64,000 nt of DNA. Source: Prevotellamassilia timonensis. Lineage in GTDB: Bacteria; Bacteroidota; Bacteroidia; Bacteroidales; Bacteroidaceae. The notes beneath the pieces are model-generated. The model was given only the letters and a program-made list of their open reading frames with translations, was not told the origin of the DNA and did no database searches. The translations under genes and the position numbers were made by a program. Shown here piece after piece: positions 53,714-62,439 of this stretch. Numbering within the stretch: position 1 is the first letter of the stretch; each line of letters begins with the position of its first letter. The stretch is taken from the NCBI RefSeq assembly GCF_900106785.1, contig NZ_LT629845.1, positions 60,042-124,041 on the forward strand, in the 5' to 3' direction.

Positions 53714-53745
53714 GCAAAGGTACTGCTTTCTGTGCAAAGTGGCAA
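53714..53745 (-). promoter_or_regulatory. Predicted purT promoter
   Basis: On the minus strand TTG (53745-53743), a 20-bp gap and TACCTTTGC (53722-53714). The leader would be about 70 nt. Confidence 0.65.
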
Positions 53746-53805
53746 TGTTGTGTGTTGAAAATAAAACAGTAACTCAAAAAAATGTTATTAACACGTTGAT
53801 GGCAT

Positions 53806-53955
53806 GTACGGTTGACGGGTTGACAAGTTGACGAGTTAACGGGTAATTTGGCCAAGTTTCTTAGCTTAACATGGCAAGTAGTGTATAGCAAACTTGCCAG
53901 CAAGCTTGTCAACTTGTTAACCCTTTAACCCCCAAAATTCGTCAACGGGTTCATT
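53806..53955. repeat. Inter-cistronic inverted array (upstream of purT)
   Basis: Plus-strand GGTTGACGGGTTGACAAG and TTGACGAGTTAACGGG (53812-53842) face CTTGTCAACTTGTTAACCC and TTTAACCCCC (53908-53935), with CAACGGGTT beyond. It lies between the small gene at 53954-54199 and purT, whose promoter sits downstream of the array. Confidence 0.6.
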
Positions 53956-54199
53956 AACACTTTGTTTGTCGGCGGCATATTGACGCCATGCTGCGTGCCG
54001 TTTGCTCATTGTCGGGGGCAGGGGAGTAAAGCCTTGCAAATGCTGTTATGTAGAGCAGGCTTTCGGGTTTCGGACTTTTAGCTTGTGGTGTAAAATGTGG
54101 CATAGGCGCTAATGGAGTTAAGTATATGCAGGCGGGCAAGTTGGTGTTCAACTGTGTCAATTCATATCGACGATTTATGAACACCAGTTTGTCGCTCAT
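53954..54199 (-). CDS. Possible small protein downstream of the sigma factor
   Basis: An 81-codon frame 58 bp after the sigma-factor gene on the same strand. Product: MSDKLVFINRRYELTQLNTN, a Pro-rich middle (LPACIYLTPLAPMPHF) and SLLYITAFARLYSPAPDNEQ. It has no membrane segment and no anti-sigma zinc motif. It is not a shadow of another gene, its amino-acid make-up is ordinary, and position suggests co-transcription, but the ribosome site is weak. Could be a sigma-associated partner or non-coding. Confidence 0.45.
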   Translation of the reverse strand: MSDKLVFINRRYELTQLNTNLPACIYLTPLAPMPHFTPQAKSPKPESLLYITAFARLYSPAPDNEQTARSMASICRRQTKC

Positions 54200-54257
54200 A
54201 TCCTATTAACGCACAATGTGCCATTATATTATGATGGTGTGGTAAAAAAACTGTGTG

Positions 54258-54845
54258 TTAGTACAGGTTGATATGGTATTGCTTGGCCATTTTGCGCATA
54301 TTAAGTATGGCATAGCGCATGCGGCCCAACGCGGTGTTGATGCCCAATCCGGTAAGGTCGACAATCTCCTTGAAAGTCAGTCCCTTGTAATAGCGCATGT
54401 ACACCATTTCGCGTTGCTCAGCCGGCAGGTGCTCCATAAGTCGGCGCACGTCGGCCAGCACTTGCTCGTTGGCCAACTGGCTCTCGCGTGTGGGTTCGAC
54501 ATAGCCTTGCAGCGTTTGCCAGCCGTTTTCTTTTCCGTCGTTGTACACCAAGGTCAAGTTGCTCTCCTCGCGGAACTGGTCTATCAGCAAGTTATGCGCA
54601 ATGCGTGTGAGCCATGCGTAGAATTTTCCGCTGCTTTGATAGCGCCCTTGACGTATGGTCATGATGGCCTTGACAAACGTTTCTTGAAACAAATCGTCTG
54701 CCATGTCGTCATTCTTAACCAAATATGAAATATAGGAATAGAGCCTATCTTTATATCGTAACAAAAGCTCGTCAAAAGCATTGTTTTGACCAGCACAAAA
54801 TAGCTTGACCAATTCGTCGTCGGCCATTAGCGTGTAGTTTGTCAT
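54258..54845 (-). CDS. RNA polymerase sigma-70 factor, ECF type
   Basis: A 195-residue sigma factor with region 2 (about 20-90: NAFDELLLRYKDRLYSYISYLVKNDDMADDLFQETFVKA, GKFYAWLTRIAHNLLIDQFR) and region 4 (about 130-190: LPAEQREMVYMRYYKGLTFKEIVDLTGLGINTALGRMRYAI). It would direct transcription of an envelope-stress or similar regulon. No FecR-type or zinc anti-sigma gene is adjacent; the only candidate partner is the small frame downstream. A -7-like TACATTTGC lies at 54926-54918. Confidence 0.93.
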   Translation of the reverse strand: MTNYTLMADDELVKLFCAGQNNAFDELLLRYKDRLYSYISYLVKNDDMADDLFQETFVKAIMTIRQGRYQSSGKFYAWLTRIAHNLLIDQFREESNLTLVYNDGKENGWQTLQGYVEPTRESQLANEQVLADVRRLMEHLPAEQREMVYMRYYKGLTFKEIVDLTGLGINTALGRMRYAILNMRKMAKQYHINLY

Positions 54846-54917
54846 TACTTGTAACTTTTATTGTTTCAGAGTAATGTTTTTTCGATAGGCAATTACGTAT
54901 TTAGAAGTTTGTATGAT

Positions 54918-54926
54918 GCAAATGTA
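54918..54926 (-). promoter_or_regulatory. Predicted promoter -7 box of the sigma-factor gene
   Basis: TACATTTGC on the minus strand, about 75 bp before the start codon; no good -33 is seen. Confidence 0.4.
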
Positions 54927-55049
54927 TGATTATTTTTTCAGAAAAGTGCGTTCCGGACAAAATATTTTGCAGTGAGTGCCGTTTGCACGTGCAAATAGAT
55001 CTTCAAAATCCGTTGGCGGTATTCTTGGCAGACTTGTCAATTTGTTTAC

Positions 55050-55058
55050 TAACTTTGC
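55050..55058 (+). promoter_or_regulatory. Predicted promoter -7 box of the radical SAM gene
   Basis: TAACTTTGC, with a TTG at 55025-55027 giving a 22-bp gap, slightly longer than usual. Confidence 0.45.
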
Positions 55059-55133
55059 CAACCCGTTCTTTAATCAAGACTTCGGGGATATGCACTGCAT
55101 CGATTCATATCATCTAATATTGAACACCTGCTT

Positions 55134-56063
55134 ATGAATTTATACACGACCTATTCAGACTTTTTGAAAAAGCACTTCGATGGCAAGGTGCAGAAGTTGC
55201 CTGTTGATGTAGCCAACACTTGTCCGGTGCGCGATGGCACGATAGCCCGCGGCGGCTGCGACTTTTGCAATGCCCGCAGTTTTGTGCCCAAATGCTGCCA
55301 AAATGGGCGCGACGTGCTTGAACAGTTGGAACGTGGAAAGGCATTTTTCATGCGCAAGTACAGCGTGGGGTGTGATGTGAGCTATTTGGCATATTTCCAG
55401 TCGGGCACAAACACTTATGGCCCGTTGGCCCGTGGGCGTGAGTTGATAGAAGCCGCTTTGGAGACCGACGATGTGAAGGGGGTGGTGATAGCCACGCGGC
55501 CCGACTGCCTGACAGATGATTGGCTCGATTATTTGCAGCGGCTCTCGGCGCAGACATTCGTCATGGTGGAGCTGGGCATAGAATCGGTTGATGACCAGGT
55601 GCTCGAGCGCGTGCATCGCGGACACACGTTTGGCACATCGCGCAAAGCTGTGAACGCCTTGCAGCAACGGGGGTTGCCCGTGTGTGCGCACTTGATATTC
55701 GGACTGCCCGGCGAGCGTCATGATTATCATGTAAAAACGGCAGAGGCCGTAAATGCACTGCATGTAGATGTGGTAAAACTGCACCAGTTGCAGGTGCTCA
55801 AAGGTTCGCAGATGGCTCACGACTATCAAGCAGCCCCCACACAATTCCGTTTGTATGACATGCAAGGGTATGTATACCATGTGGCAGACTTTTTAGAACA
55901 TCTTTCGCCTTTGGTTGCAGTAGAGCGTTTTGTGTCGCAATCGCCGGCCGGGCAGTTGATTGCGCCAAAGTGGGGCGTTAAAAATGATGTGGTGACGCAG
56001 CATATAATGGCCGAGTTGCGGCGCCGTGGTTCGTGGCAGGGAAAGTTTGAGCGAAAAGTGTAG
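55134..56063 (+). CDS. TIGR01212-family (YhcC-like) radical SAM protein
   Basis: A 309-residue protein with the family-specific cluster motif CPVRDGTIARGGCDFC (Cys30, Cys42, Cys45), then FQSGTNTYGPL, GVVIATRPDCL, MVELGIESVDDQVLERVHRGHTF and HLIFGLPGE. It resembles Elp3-type radical SAM proteins but without the acetyltransferase domain. The reaction is not established; RNA or tRNA modification has been proposed for the group. It starts 103 bp upstream of the GH25 gene's ATG by its stop, with its own promoter region between. Confidence 0.9.
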   Translation: MNLYTTYSDFLKKHFDGKVQKLPVDVANTCPVRDGTIARGGCDFCNARSFVPKCCQNGRDVLEQLERGKAFFMRKYSVGCDVSYLAYFQSGTNTYGPLARGRELIEAALETDDVKGVVIATRPDCLTDDWLDYLQRLSAQTFVMVELGIESVDDQVLERVHRGHTFGTSRKAVNALQQRGLPVCAHLIFGLPGERHDYHVKTAEAVNALHVDVVKLHQLQVLKGSQMAHDYQAAPTQFRLYDMQGYVYHVADFLEHLSPLVAVERFVSQSPAGQLIAPKWGVKNDVVTQHIMAELRRRGSWQGKFERKV

Positions 56064-56105
56064 AAAAACACCGCATTTGGCATGCAGCCCTATTCGTGTG
56101 TTTGT

Positions 56106-56114
56106 TAACTTTGC
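56106..56114 (+). promoter_or_regulatory. Predicted promoter -7 box of the GH25 gene
   Basis: TAACTTTGC about 52 bp before the ATG. The nearest TTTG upstream gives a 26-bp gap, too long for the consensus. Confidence 0.4.
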
Positions 56115-56166
56115 ATAAGCTAAGTAATTTTTTAGAACATCTCTGTTCAAGGAAAAAACAAGCATC

Positions 56167-58260
56167 ATGAAACGCTCTCACAAAATATCGCTCATAGCAT
56201 TGCCTCTGATAGTTGTGGCGGTGGCTGTACTCATTATATTCATACCCACACGACAGACCGAACAGTTGCGTGCTGTTTGTCGTGTTAAGGCAGCAACCTG
56301 TTATGTGTTGCCATTGGTGGGCAGTGACACCCTTTACCTCTCGTTGCGCAATGATTCGTTGCAAGATGCTTCGACAGTTCGTGCCGCGGTGAGCGACACG
56401 GCCGACCAATCGGGCGCTTTTGTGTCGAATGGTGGCGACATCGTAACCTCTGATGCCATAGTAGGCGGCCAACCTTCGGTGTTGCCGGCCGCACAAGTGC
56501 GCCAACGTTTGCAGCAGCTCGATACGTTACTTGTTGCGCGGCTCGCCAAATTGCAGGGCGAGCAAAAAGAACTCGACTACTATGCGCGCACCCATTCGGT
56601 GGTAGACGATGGATATAACGACGTGATGGCCTATCGTGAAAAGGTGAGAAAACATGCCGAGATGGTAGACTCAGCTTTGAGGCTTGTGGGTAAGTACAAG
56701 CAAAGCAGCCGGTATGCTGCGCATCTTGATGCCAGTGTTGAGGTGACGAGCGCCTATGTGCCGACCAAGCTAAAAGCACATTTGCGGTGTCATAAAAACG
56801 GCCTCATGCTGTTGCAGCTCGACACACTTTGCTTGCCCGATGGTTGCAGCCGTTTTTCGGTATACCGTTTCGGGGTGCGCACGCTGCGCAGCCGTTTGTT
56901 TGCCTATAACGACATGGGCAGTCGCTCTCAAAACTTTTTGCCAGCAGTGACAGACAGTGACCGCGAGTTGTTTGCGGCAGCCGAGGGTGGTGTGTGGGTC
57001 AACCGTTCGGGCCATATAAGCGGGGTGCAGCGTGGCGCGGCCCGTGTGTCGTCAGTCAAATTGGCGCAGCTCATGGCCTATGTGCACTATTGGCCCGTGT
57101 GGTGGTGGAAAAATGCCACGGCGTGGGTGCGCTCCTTCCATTTGAGACACGACAAAGCAGTGCCCGTTGTGCCACGTACGGATTTAACTTGTGTGCGCAA
57201 TATGCCAGTGGCCGATTCGTTGAAGTATGAGGGGCAGGTAGATTGTCGACGCAAAGTGGCCGGACATTGGGTGCGCCAGGGGTATGGTCGCATGGCCAAT
57301 GCGTCGGGCACACTTGTGTATGAAGGCACATGGCACAATGATACGTTGAAAGCAGGCAAACGCATAGACCAACGCGGTGTGTATGAGGGCAATTTTGACG
57401 GCAAGGGTCGGGCCGATGGTAGTGGCAAACTATATGCTGCTGACGGAGAGTTTTATGATGGCGAATGGAAGGCCGACAAGCGCAGCGGGCATGGCTTTAG
57501 CTCGCGCAACCGTCACATTGTGCGTTGTGGCTCGTGGAAAAACGACCGTTTCCAGGGTGAACGCATGATTTATACAGCCGACCGTGTGTATGGCATTGAT
57601 ATCTCGCGCCATCAGCACGAGCAGGGACGTCGCCGGTATGGCATAGACTGGTCAAAGCTTCGCATATACAGCCTTGGTGGTGGGCGCAGGGTGCGGGGTG
57701 TGGTTGACTATCCCGTGTCATTTGCCTATATCAAGGCTACCGAGGGGCGCACCGTGTACAACAAGTATTATCCCAGCGACTTGCGACAGGCCCGCCGGCA
57801 TGGCATACATGTGGGCTCGTACCACTTTTTCAGCACACGCAGCACGGGTGCGCAGCAGGCCGCTTATTTCTTGAAAATGGCCTGGGTGGCACAATCTGAT
57901 CTGCCACCGGTGCTTGACCTTGAGCCAACTGATGCACAGATACGGCAGATGGGTGGTGATGGTGCCCTGTTCCGCCAGGTACTTAACTGGTTGCAAATAG
58001 TGGAGCGCCGTCATGGCAAACGCCCTATACTTTATGTGGGACAGCTGTTTGTTAACAACCACTTGAAACACGCTCCTGCCGCCTTGCGCAAGTACGATGT
58101 ATGGATAGCCCGCTATGGCGAGTTCAAGCCCTACGTGCATTTGCTGCATTGGCAGCTCACCCCTTATGGACGGGTGCGTGGCATTCGTACCGAGGTAGAC
58201 GTCAATGTGTTCAATGGTAGTAAGGAAGAGTTTGCCAAGTATGTGAAGGGCGAAATGTAA
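56167..58260 (+). CDS. GH25 lysozyme fused to an N-terminal anchor and MORN repeats
   Basis: A 697-residue protein. It has an N-terminal membrane anchor or signal (IALPLIVVAVAVLIIFI, about 9-26), a coiled region (about 110-170), an uncharacterised middle part, MORN-type repeats (about 350-455: YEGTWHNDTLKAGKRI; GVYEGNFDGKGRADGSGKLY; FYDGEWKADKRSGHGF) and a C-terminal GH25 domain (about 475-697). Catalytic candidates are Asp478 in YGIDISRHQ and the DxE pair Asp584/Glu586 in LDLEP. It would cut peptidoglycan from the periplasmic face, perhaps placed by the MORN part. The combination of MORN repeats with GH25 is uncommon outside Bacteroidales. Confidence 0.87.
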   Translation: MKRSHKISLIALPLIVVAVAVLIIFIPTRQTEQLRAVCRVKAATCYVLPLVGSDTLYLSLRNDSLQDASTVRAAVSDTADQSGAFVSNGGDIVTSDAIVGGQPSVLPAAQVRQRLQQLDTLLVARLAKLQGEQKELDYYARTHSVVDDGYNDVMAYREKVRKHAEMVDSALRLVGKYKQSSRYAAHLDASVEVTSAYVPTKLKAHLRCHKNGLMLLQLDTLCLPDGCSRFSVYRFGVRTLRSRLFAYNDMGSRSQNFLPAVTDSDRELFAAAEGGVWVNRSGHISGVQRGAARVSSVKLAQLMAYVHYWPVWWWKNATAWVRSFHLRHDKAVPVVPRTDLTCVRNMPVADSLKYEGQVDCRRKVAGHWVRQGYGRMANASGTLVYEGTWHNDTLKAGKRIDQRGVYEGNFDGKGRADGSGKLYAADGEFYDGEWKADKRSGHGFSSRNRHIVRCGSWKNDRFQGERMIYTADRVYGIDISRHQHEQGRRRYGIDWSKLRIYSLGGGRRVRGVVDYPVSFAYIKATEGRTVYNKYYPSDLRQARRHGIHVGSYHFFSTRSTGAQQAAYFLKMAWVAQSDLPPVLDLEPTDAQIRQMGGDGALFRQVLNWLQIVERRHGKRPILYVGQLFVNNHLKHAPAALRKYDVWIARYGEFKPYVHLLHWQLTPYGRVRGIRTEVDVNVFNGSKEEFAKYVKGEM

Positions 58261-58278
58261 AGTCGATGTAAAACTGAT

Positions 58279-58311
58279 TAACCCGTCAAGCCTGCAATTA
58301 TGGCTTGGGTT
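58279..58311 (+). terminator. Hairpin after the GH25 gene
   Basis: AACCC-GTC-AAGCC pairs with GGCTT-G-GGTT around a 9-nt loop. Confidence 0.45.
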
Positions 58312-58365
58312 AGAACGTAAAAGGGAACAACGCACTTCACGTTTGAAATAAGGCTTAAGTCCGCA

Positions 58366-58848
58366 ATATTGCTGTCCGGTAAAAGTCTAAAGCACATTGT
58401 AATAATGCTTTTGCCCTTACAGGTAGTGTGTTCAAAGTTGGCATCAAAAGCGCGACTGTTTTTGTTGCATTATAAGTTGCTTGAAACGCGCTACAAAAAA
58501 ACGCAAGCACTAATGGGGGCGACGCGTTTGGTGTTTGAGTCCGTTCGCATGTTTACTTTTCACCGAACAACCATAACAACGAATAGAATTCCCTAAAACA
58601 ATCTCATTTTTGATGCCAATTTTGAACATCCAACCTTACAGGGCAAAAGCATTAAAGTCTGTCATGGACAACGTGATTGCTAACGTATTTCATGTATGCT
58701 TTTATGTCAATAATAGCTTCTGCAGACATGTGCAGCTAACTAAAGGGGCTTACTTCTTGAAGTAAAGAGCATGAAGTGCTATTTATAAAGGGTTTAAGAC
58801 GGAAAAAATTGCGTTTCGGCGTTTTACCGGACGGCAATAATTCCGTAA
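58366..58848. repeat. Repeat-bounded gap with inverted ATTGCTGTCCGGTAAAA motifs and REP remnant R9
   Basis: ATTGCTGTCCGGTAAAA (58367-58383) and its inverted copy TTTTACCGGACGGCAAT (58831-58847) bound 480 bp. Inside is a truncated REP arm (R9, 58501-58530, ACGCAAGCACTAATGGGGGC then GACGCGTTTG) followed by the common border TCCGTTCGCATGTTTAC. The rest of the 780-bp gap 58261-59040 shows no gene. Confidence 0.6.
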
Positions 58849-58980
58849 CATTTTTAGGTACGCGAGCAACAAAAAGTTGCTCGGAAATTTGCCATGTCGA
58901 AGAATTCACTTATCTCAGTGTTGCAAAAAGGAACAAGAGAAAAAGGTGAAGGAAATGCTGTAAAACGGGAGAAAAGTAAA

Positions 58981-59027
58981 GAACCTACCACGCTAACCCT
59001 CATTTTGCGAGTTAGCATAGTAGGTTC
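58981..59027 (-). terminator. Terminator of the lipoprotein gene set
   Basis: GAACCTACCACGCTAAC (58981-58997) pairs with GTTAGCATAGTAGGTTC (59011-59027) with a small internal mismatch; the minus-strand continuation is T-rich. Confidence 0.75.
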
Positions 59028-59040
59028 ATGAAAGTCTGTA

Positions 59041-60321
59041 TTACTTTAAGAAATCGTCGTTGCTTACCTTTACACCAAGTGGTCCATAGTCGCCAAGAGC
59101 TTTGTGAGCAAGCTGATTGTCGGGATCGGTCACATGGTCGATAGGTTCGCCCTTATTATCCTTGTAAGCTGTAGGTGTCATTCTTGCGATGGAGTGTTCC
59201 CAGTCCTTGTCGGGAAGAATGTTTCTGTACATGACAGCCACAACCTCTCCGATAGGATTGCCGTCTATGTTCTTTTTCTCACTGTCCCAAATGAAGAGAT
59301 TGACATATTCTCCGTTGGCATTCATTTCGTTCACCTTGCTCTGTATGGCTGCAAGCTTAGGATTCTTTTTCAAGCAAATCACAAATGTCGCTTTCTTGCC
59401 ATCGGCATAGCGGGCCTTCTTATCATATATAGACATATATGAGCGTGTGTCGCTTGCTGAGCCAATGCAAATAGACCAGTAACGTGTCACAGCGTCTTTG
59501 TATTCCTCCGGCTTAGTGGGCACTGGGGCCGGAATGAAGGAGAATGTGAGCACAGAGTCCTTGCGCAAGTGCGTTCTTCCATAAAGGTATGCCGTGAAAC
59601 TGTTTGGATAGTACATGCTGACTGGAGCAAGGAAGAATGGCATCTCCTTGTTTTCGTCGGATTTCTGTGTAAACACCTTAGATGTCACCTTAGCGATATT
59701 TGATGCAACGTGTTCTGGCACAGAGGTCTCATGCAAATCCATGTCGAGTGCGGTGATGGCTGGTAGTTCCACTCCTGCGTATTCGTCTTTTTGGCTTCCA
59801 TCAGCAGTAGTGCCCAGGTAATGTCTGAGAGCAATGGCTACTTTGTTCACACCTTTTGCTACTTTCACCACTCTCTCTGAACCAAGTTTGTCTATCACGC
59901 TTTGTGGTGTTCCATTTGGCACCACATAGATGGTGAAATAGTTCTTTCCCGAAGTGGTCTTGACGAAGGGGTTTGTGCTTCCTTTATCTGCTGGGATTTC
60001 TTGGTCGTTGATGCCTGAGAAAACGTCTCCTGTCTCATCATTGTATAGTGATACGCTGAAATATCTGCAATGAGGGAATTCTCCTTTCAGACATAGAATC
60101 TTGTCACTATTTTCGTCTGCCCGATAGGTGTATTCCCAATAATTGCAATACAAGTCTGGGTATGCCCCGAGCTCTTCACCGTCGCCTTTCAGGGTTGCGC
60201 TCCATTGCTCTTTAGGTAACGGTTTGGGAATCTTTATGCCGTCGTCATCGGAACAAGCGATGAATGTCATTGCCATGATGCAACTTAGCAATGAGGTCAT
60301 GATAAATTGCTTGACTTTCAT
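59041..60321 (-). CDS. Lipoprotein of unknown function
   Basis: A 426-residue lipoprotein (MAMTFIACSDDD, lipobox Cys about 23). The mature protein begins with a beta-rich part containing CRYFSVSLYNDETGDVFSGINDQEIPADKGSTNPFV. This resembles the RYxSxxxYD..G......D..I.PDPGSxNPF pattern of uncharacterised secreted proteins, and may be distantly related to DUF1254/DUF1214 folds. No catalytic motif is recognised. It is the last gene of a minus-strand set (62281 to 59041), 44 bp after the propeller-like lipoprotein gene. Confidence 0.65.
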   Translation of the reverse strand: MKVKQFIMTSLLSCIMAMTFIACSDDDGIKIPKPLPKEQWSATLKGDGEELGAYPDLYCNYWEYTYRADENSDKILCLKGEFPHCRYFSVSLYNDETGDVFSGINDQEIPADKGSTNPFVKTTSGKNYFTIYVVPNGTPQSVIDKLGSERVVKVAKGVNKVAIALRHYLGTTADGSQKDEYAGVELPAITALDMDLHETSVPEHVASNIAKVTSKVFTQKSDENKEMPFFLAPVSMYYPNSFTAYLYGRTHLRKDSVLTFSFIPAPVPTKPEEYKDAVTRYWSICIGSASDTRSYMSIYDKKARYADGKKATFVICLKKNPKLAAIQSKVNEMNANGEYVNLFIWDSEKKNIDGNPIGEVVAVMYRNILPDKDWEHSIARMTPTAYKDNKGEPIDHVTDPDNQLAHKALGDYGPLGVKVSNDDFLK

Positions 60322-60365
60322 TCTTCTTGCTTTTTATGTTAATATACTTTTGTTCTCACACTGTT

Positions 60366-62003
60366 TTACTTGATCTGCACTCTGAACGGTCCAGACACCG
60401 AGTTGTAGAGTAAGTCACCATTGTCAAAGAACTGTATGATGGCATATGCTCCATTGGCTCGATTGTCCTTGCCCAGGATTGTGCGGTGGCGTGTGGCGCC
60501 GGTGTGCCAGTCGAGTCCGGTTACTTCCCAACCTGTGGCATCGTTCCAACCACTTACGAATACCATTTCTGACGATGTGCTTACAGCAGGAATCATACTT
60601 GGCGAACTGACGTCGGCACGTGTCCACTTAGTCTCCCACTTGTTCTCTTTCGTGTTCCAGCTCACGCATTCAGCACCTCTGGGAGTCTCTATGGTAGGAC
60701 CGATGGCAAGCACGCCTATAATCTTGTCGCTTATATCTTCCTTTGTCTGGCTGATGTTGTTCACCACAAAGGCGTCGTATCCTGCGGCTACTACGGATTG
60801 TTCCGACTGTACCCATTCGGTAGAGGCTGGTAATCCGCATGTGATGTCGAACGTTCCTGCCAAACGCTTGTTGTTGGAATCTACAGGCTTGGCATCGGCA
60901 GGTATGGCATCACGCCAGAAAGCTACGAGTTTCATTCTCTTCGATCCGTCTGTTATCACCACGAGTTTGTCCTCGTCGTTGCCAAATCCCATCAGGGTAG
61001 GGGTTGATCCTGTGCCATATCCGAGTTTGATACATGGTGTTGCCGGACCTCCGTCATACTCGGCTTTCCATGCTCCATCGCTCTCGCTGTCAGAGAATTT
61101 TCCATTCTTGCATATCAGCTTTTGCATGAGTCCCTTGCCGTTGGCCTGCCTGTTGTTGCTTGCTACATATACCCCGCCGTTCTCGTCCACTGCTATTGAG
61201 TTCGTCAATATCTGGGTGCTCACCAGGTTGTAGGTATCTTCTACCTTAGTCAACTCACGGTTGAGTACAACGAGCGCATTCTGTGCCGCCACGATCAAGT
61301 GTCCATCGTATGTCATGGAAGCTCCCACCAGAGTGTAAGAGTTGTTGATATACGGAGTGAGCTTAATCTGACTGTCTAACTCTATGCCTTCCTTTGGATT
61401 ATTGGGGTTCTTCAGCTTGTATCTTGCCATGATGTGTCCGGCATTGGTGTACACATAGTTGTCCTTGTCGCACAACACATAGTTACCATTGGCTATAGAC
61501 GCTTGTGGGGTAGCACCTAATACTCCGGTTACGGCTGTTGCAAGTTCAGAGTAAGACGAGTAGTTGGAAGTCAAGATGTTGAGTTGTTCTTGAGTCTTCA
61601 TTGGTATTCCAGGCAAACCAGCTTCTGCGAGTCTTTCAAAGTTGCCGTTGGATACGTCAATGATAGACACTCTGTCGCTGCTCATTCCCCACATGTATTT
61701 TGGGGAAGTGGACGCGAGCGTCATGAGGTTCACAGGACCGCTGCTTGTTGCCTTGCATTTCGTCAGGTCGGCATAGAACGTGCCGTCCTTCACTTTTGCT
61801 GTGAAAGCATCAGTCTGCGCCGAATTGAAATGGGTGATGCTGTATTCCTCTTGTGCCAGCCAAGGGTTTGCCTTTGGTTTGGATAGTTCTGCTAAAGGTT
61901 TGTTGGGATTTTTGTTTCCCCCGTTGATGTCATCGTCTGTGCAAGCAGTAAACATCGCAGCTCCTATTGCGAGGGTGAATAATGATAGATACGTCTTTTT
62001 CAT
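60366..62003 (-). CDS. Propeller-like lipoprotein
   Basis: A 545-residue lipoprotein (AIGAAMFTACTDDD, lipobox Cys21). The mature part has repeated blade-like segments with conserved aromatic-Gly turns (YMWGMSSDRVSIIDVSNG; LVGASMTYDGHLIVAAQNALVVLNRELTKV; NSIAVDENGGVYVASNNRQ; MIPAVSTSSEMVFVSGWNDATGWEVTGLDWHTG), which suggest a quinoprotein-like or SMP-30-like beta-propeller. No ligand can be named. It lies between the small membrane protein and the downstream lipoprotein genes in one unit. Confidence 0.65.
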   Translation of the reverse strand: MKKTYLSLFTLAIGAAMFTACTDDDINGGNKNPNKPLAELSKPKANPWLAQEEYSITHFNSAQTDAFTAKVKDGTFYADLTKCKATSSGPVNLMTLASTSPKYMWGMSSDRVSIIDVSNGNFERLAEAGLPGIPMKTQEQLNILTSNYSSYSELATAVTGVLGATPQASIANGNYVLCDKDNYVYTNAGHIMARYKLKNPNNPKEGIELDSQIKLTPYINNSYTLVGASMTYDGHLIVAAQNALVVLNRELTKVEDTYNLVSTQILTNSIAVDENGGVYVASNNRQANGKGLMQKLICKNGKFSDSESDGAWKAEYDGGPATPCIKLGYGTGSTPTLMGFGNDEDKLVVITDGSKRMKLVAFWRDAIPADAKPVDSNNKRLAGTFDITCGLPASTEWVQSEQSVVAAGYDAFVVNNISQTKEDISDKIIGVLAIGPTIETPRGAECVSWNTKENKWETKWTRADVSSPSMIPAVSTSSEMVFVSGWNDATGWEVTGLDWHTGATRHRTILGKDNRANGAYAIIQFFDNGDLLYNSVSGPFRVQIK

Positions 62004-62017
62004 AATTATTTGTTGTT

Positions 62018-62281
62018 TTAGAATGAATACCCGTTTTGTAACAACAATTCCGAACCTACCAAAAGAAGGAAGAACAACAGTATATAGATATAGAATTGTT
62101 CTTGCTTGATGAAATCAGTGAAACTGAATTTCTTTTTCCAATGGTTTCCTAGGTAGAGACGGTAGTCGTTTATCATCACAAGGATGAGCACTATGACAAA
62201 TACAGTCACAATCACTACACCAATCATGATGAGATTGCCATCTGAAATTGAAATGGGTGGTTCTGTTCCTGTCATGTTCAT
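62018..62281 (-). CDS. Small membrane protein
   Basis: An 87-residue protein with two hydrophobic segments (LIMIGVVIVTVFVIVLILVM, about 18-37, and IYILLFFLLLVGSELLL, about 64-80), joined by a basic loop (NHWKKKFSFTDFIKQEQF). It is the first gene of the lipoprotein set and starts just below the direct-repeat operator region. An upstream in-frame ATG (62365) would read through that region and the promoter, so the start at 62281 is preferred. No family recognised. Confidence 0.6.
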   Translation of the reverse strand: MNMTGTEPPISISDGNLIMIGVVIVTVFVIVLILVMINDYRLYLGNHWKKKFSFTDFIKQEQFYIYILLFFLLLVGSELLLQNGYSF

Positions 62282-62298
62282 TATCTGTCGATTTGAGT

Positions 62299-62382
62299 GC
62301 AAAAATAGTTCCTCCCTCTTTGAAGTGATGGTAGCTTTTCTATGGTGGTTGTAGCTTTTCCACAAAAAAAGTAGTAGCTTTC
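62299..62382 (-). promoter_or_regulatory. Promoter with direct-repeat operator before the lipoprotein gene set
   Basis: A -7 box TATTTTTGC lies at 62307-62299 on the minus strand, with no TTTG at the -33 distance. GTAGCTTTTC is repeated at 62331-62340 and 62351-62360 (20-bp spacing, two helical turns), and a third GTAGCTTTC lies at 62374-62382. A weak -33 plus direct repeats next to an AraC-type gene fits activator-dependent control. Confidence 0.5.
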
Positions 62383-62403
62383 ATAGGAAAGCTACTACTT
62401 TTT
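62366..62403 (-). terminator. Terminator after the AraC-type gene remnant
   Basis: AAAAAGTAGTAGCTTTC (62366-62382) pairs perfectly with GAAAGCTACTACTTTTT (62387-62403). It overlaps the third copy of the direct repeat. Confidence 0.75.
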
Positions 62404-62439
62404 AGATGTTGTTTAATGAGAAATTACAAAAATATACAT

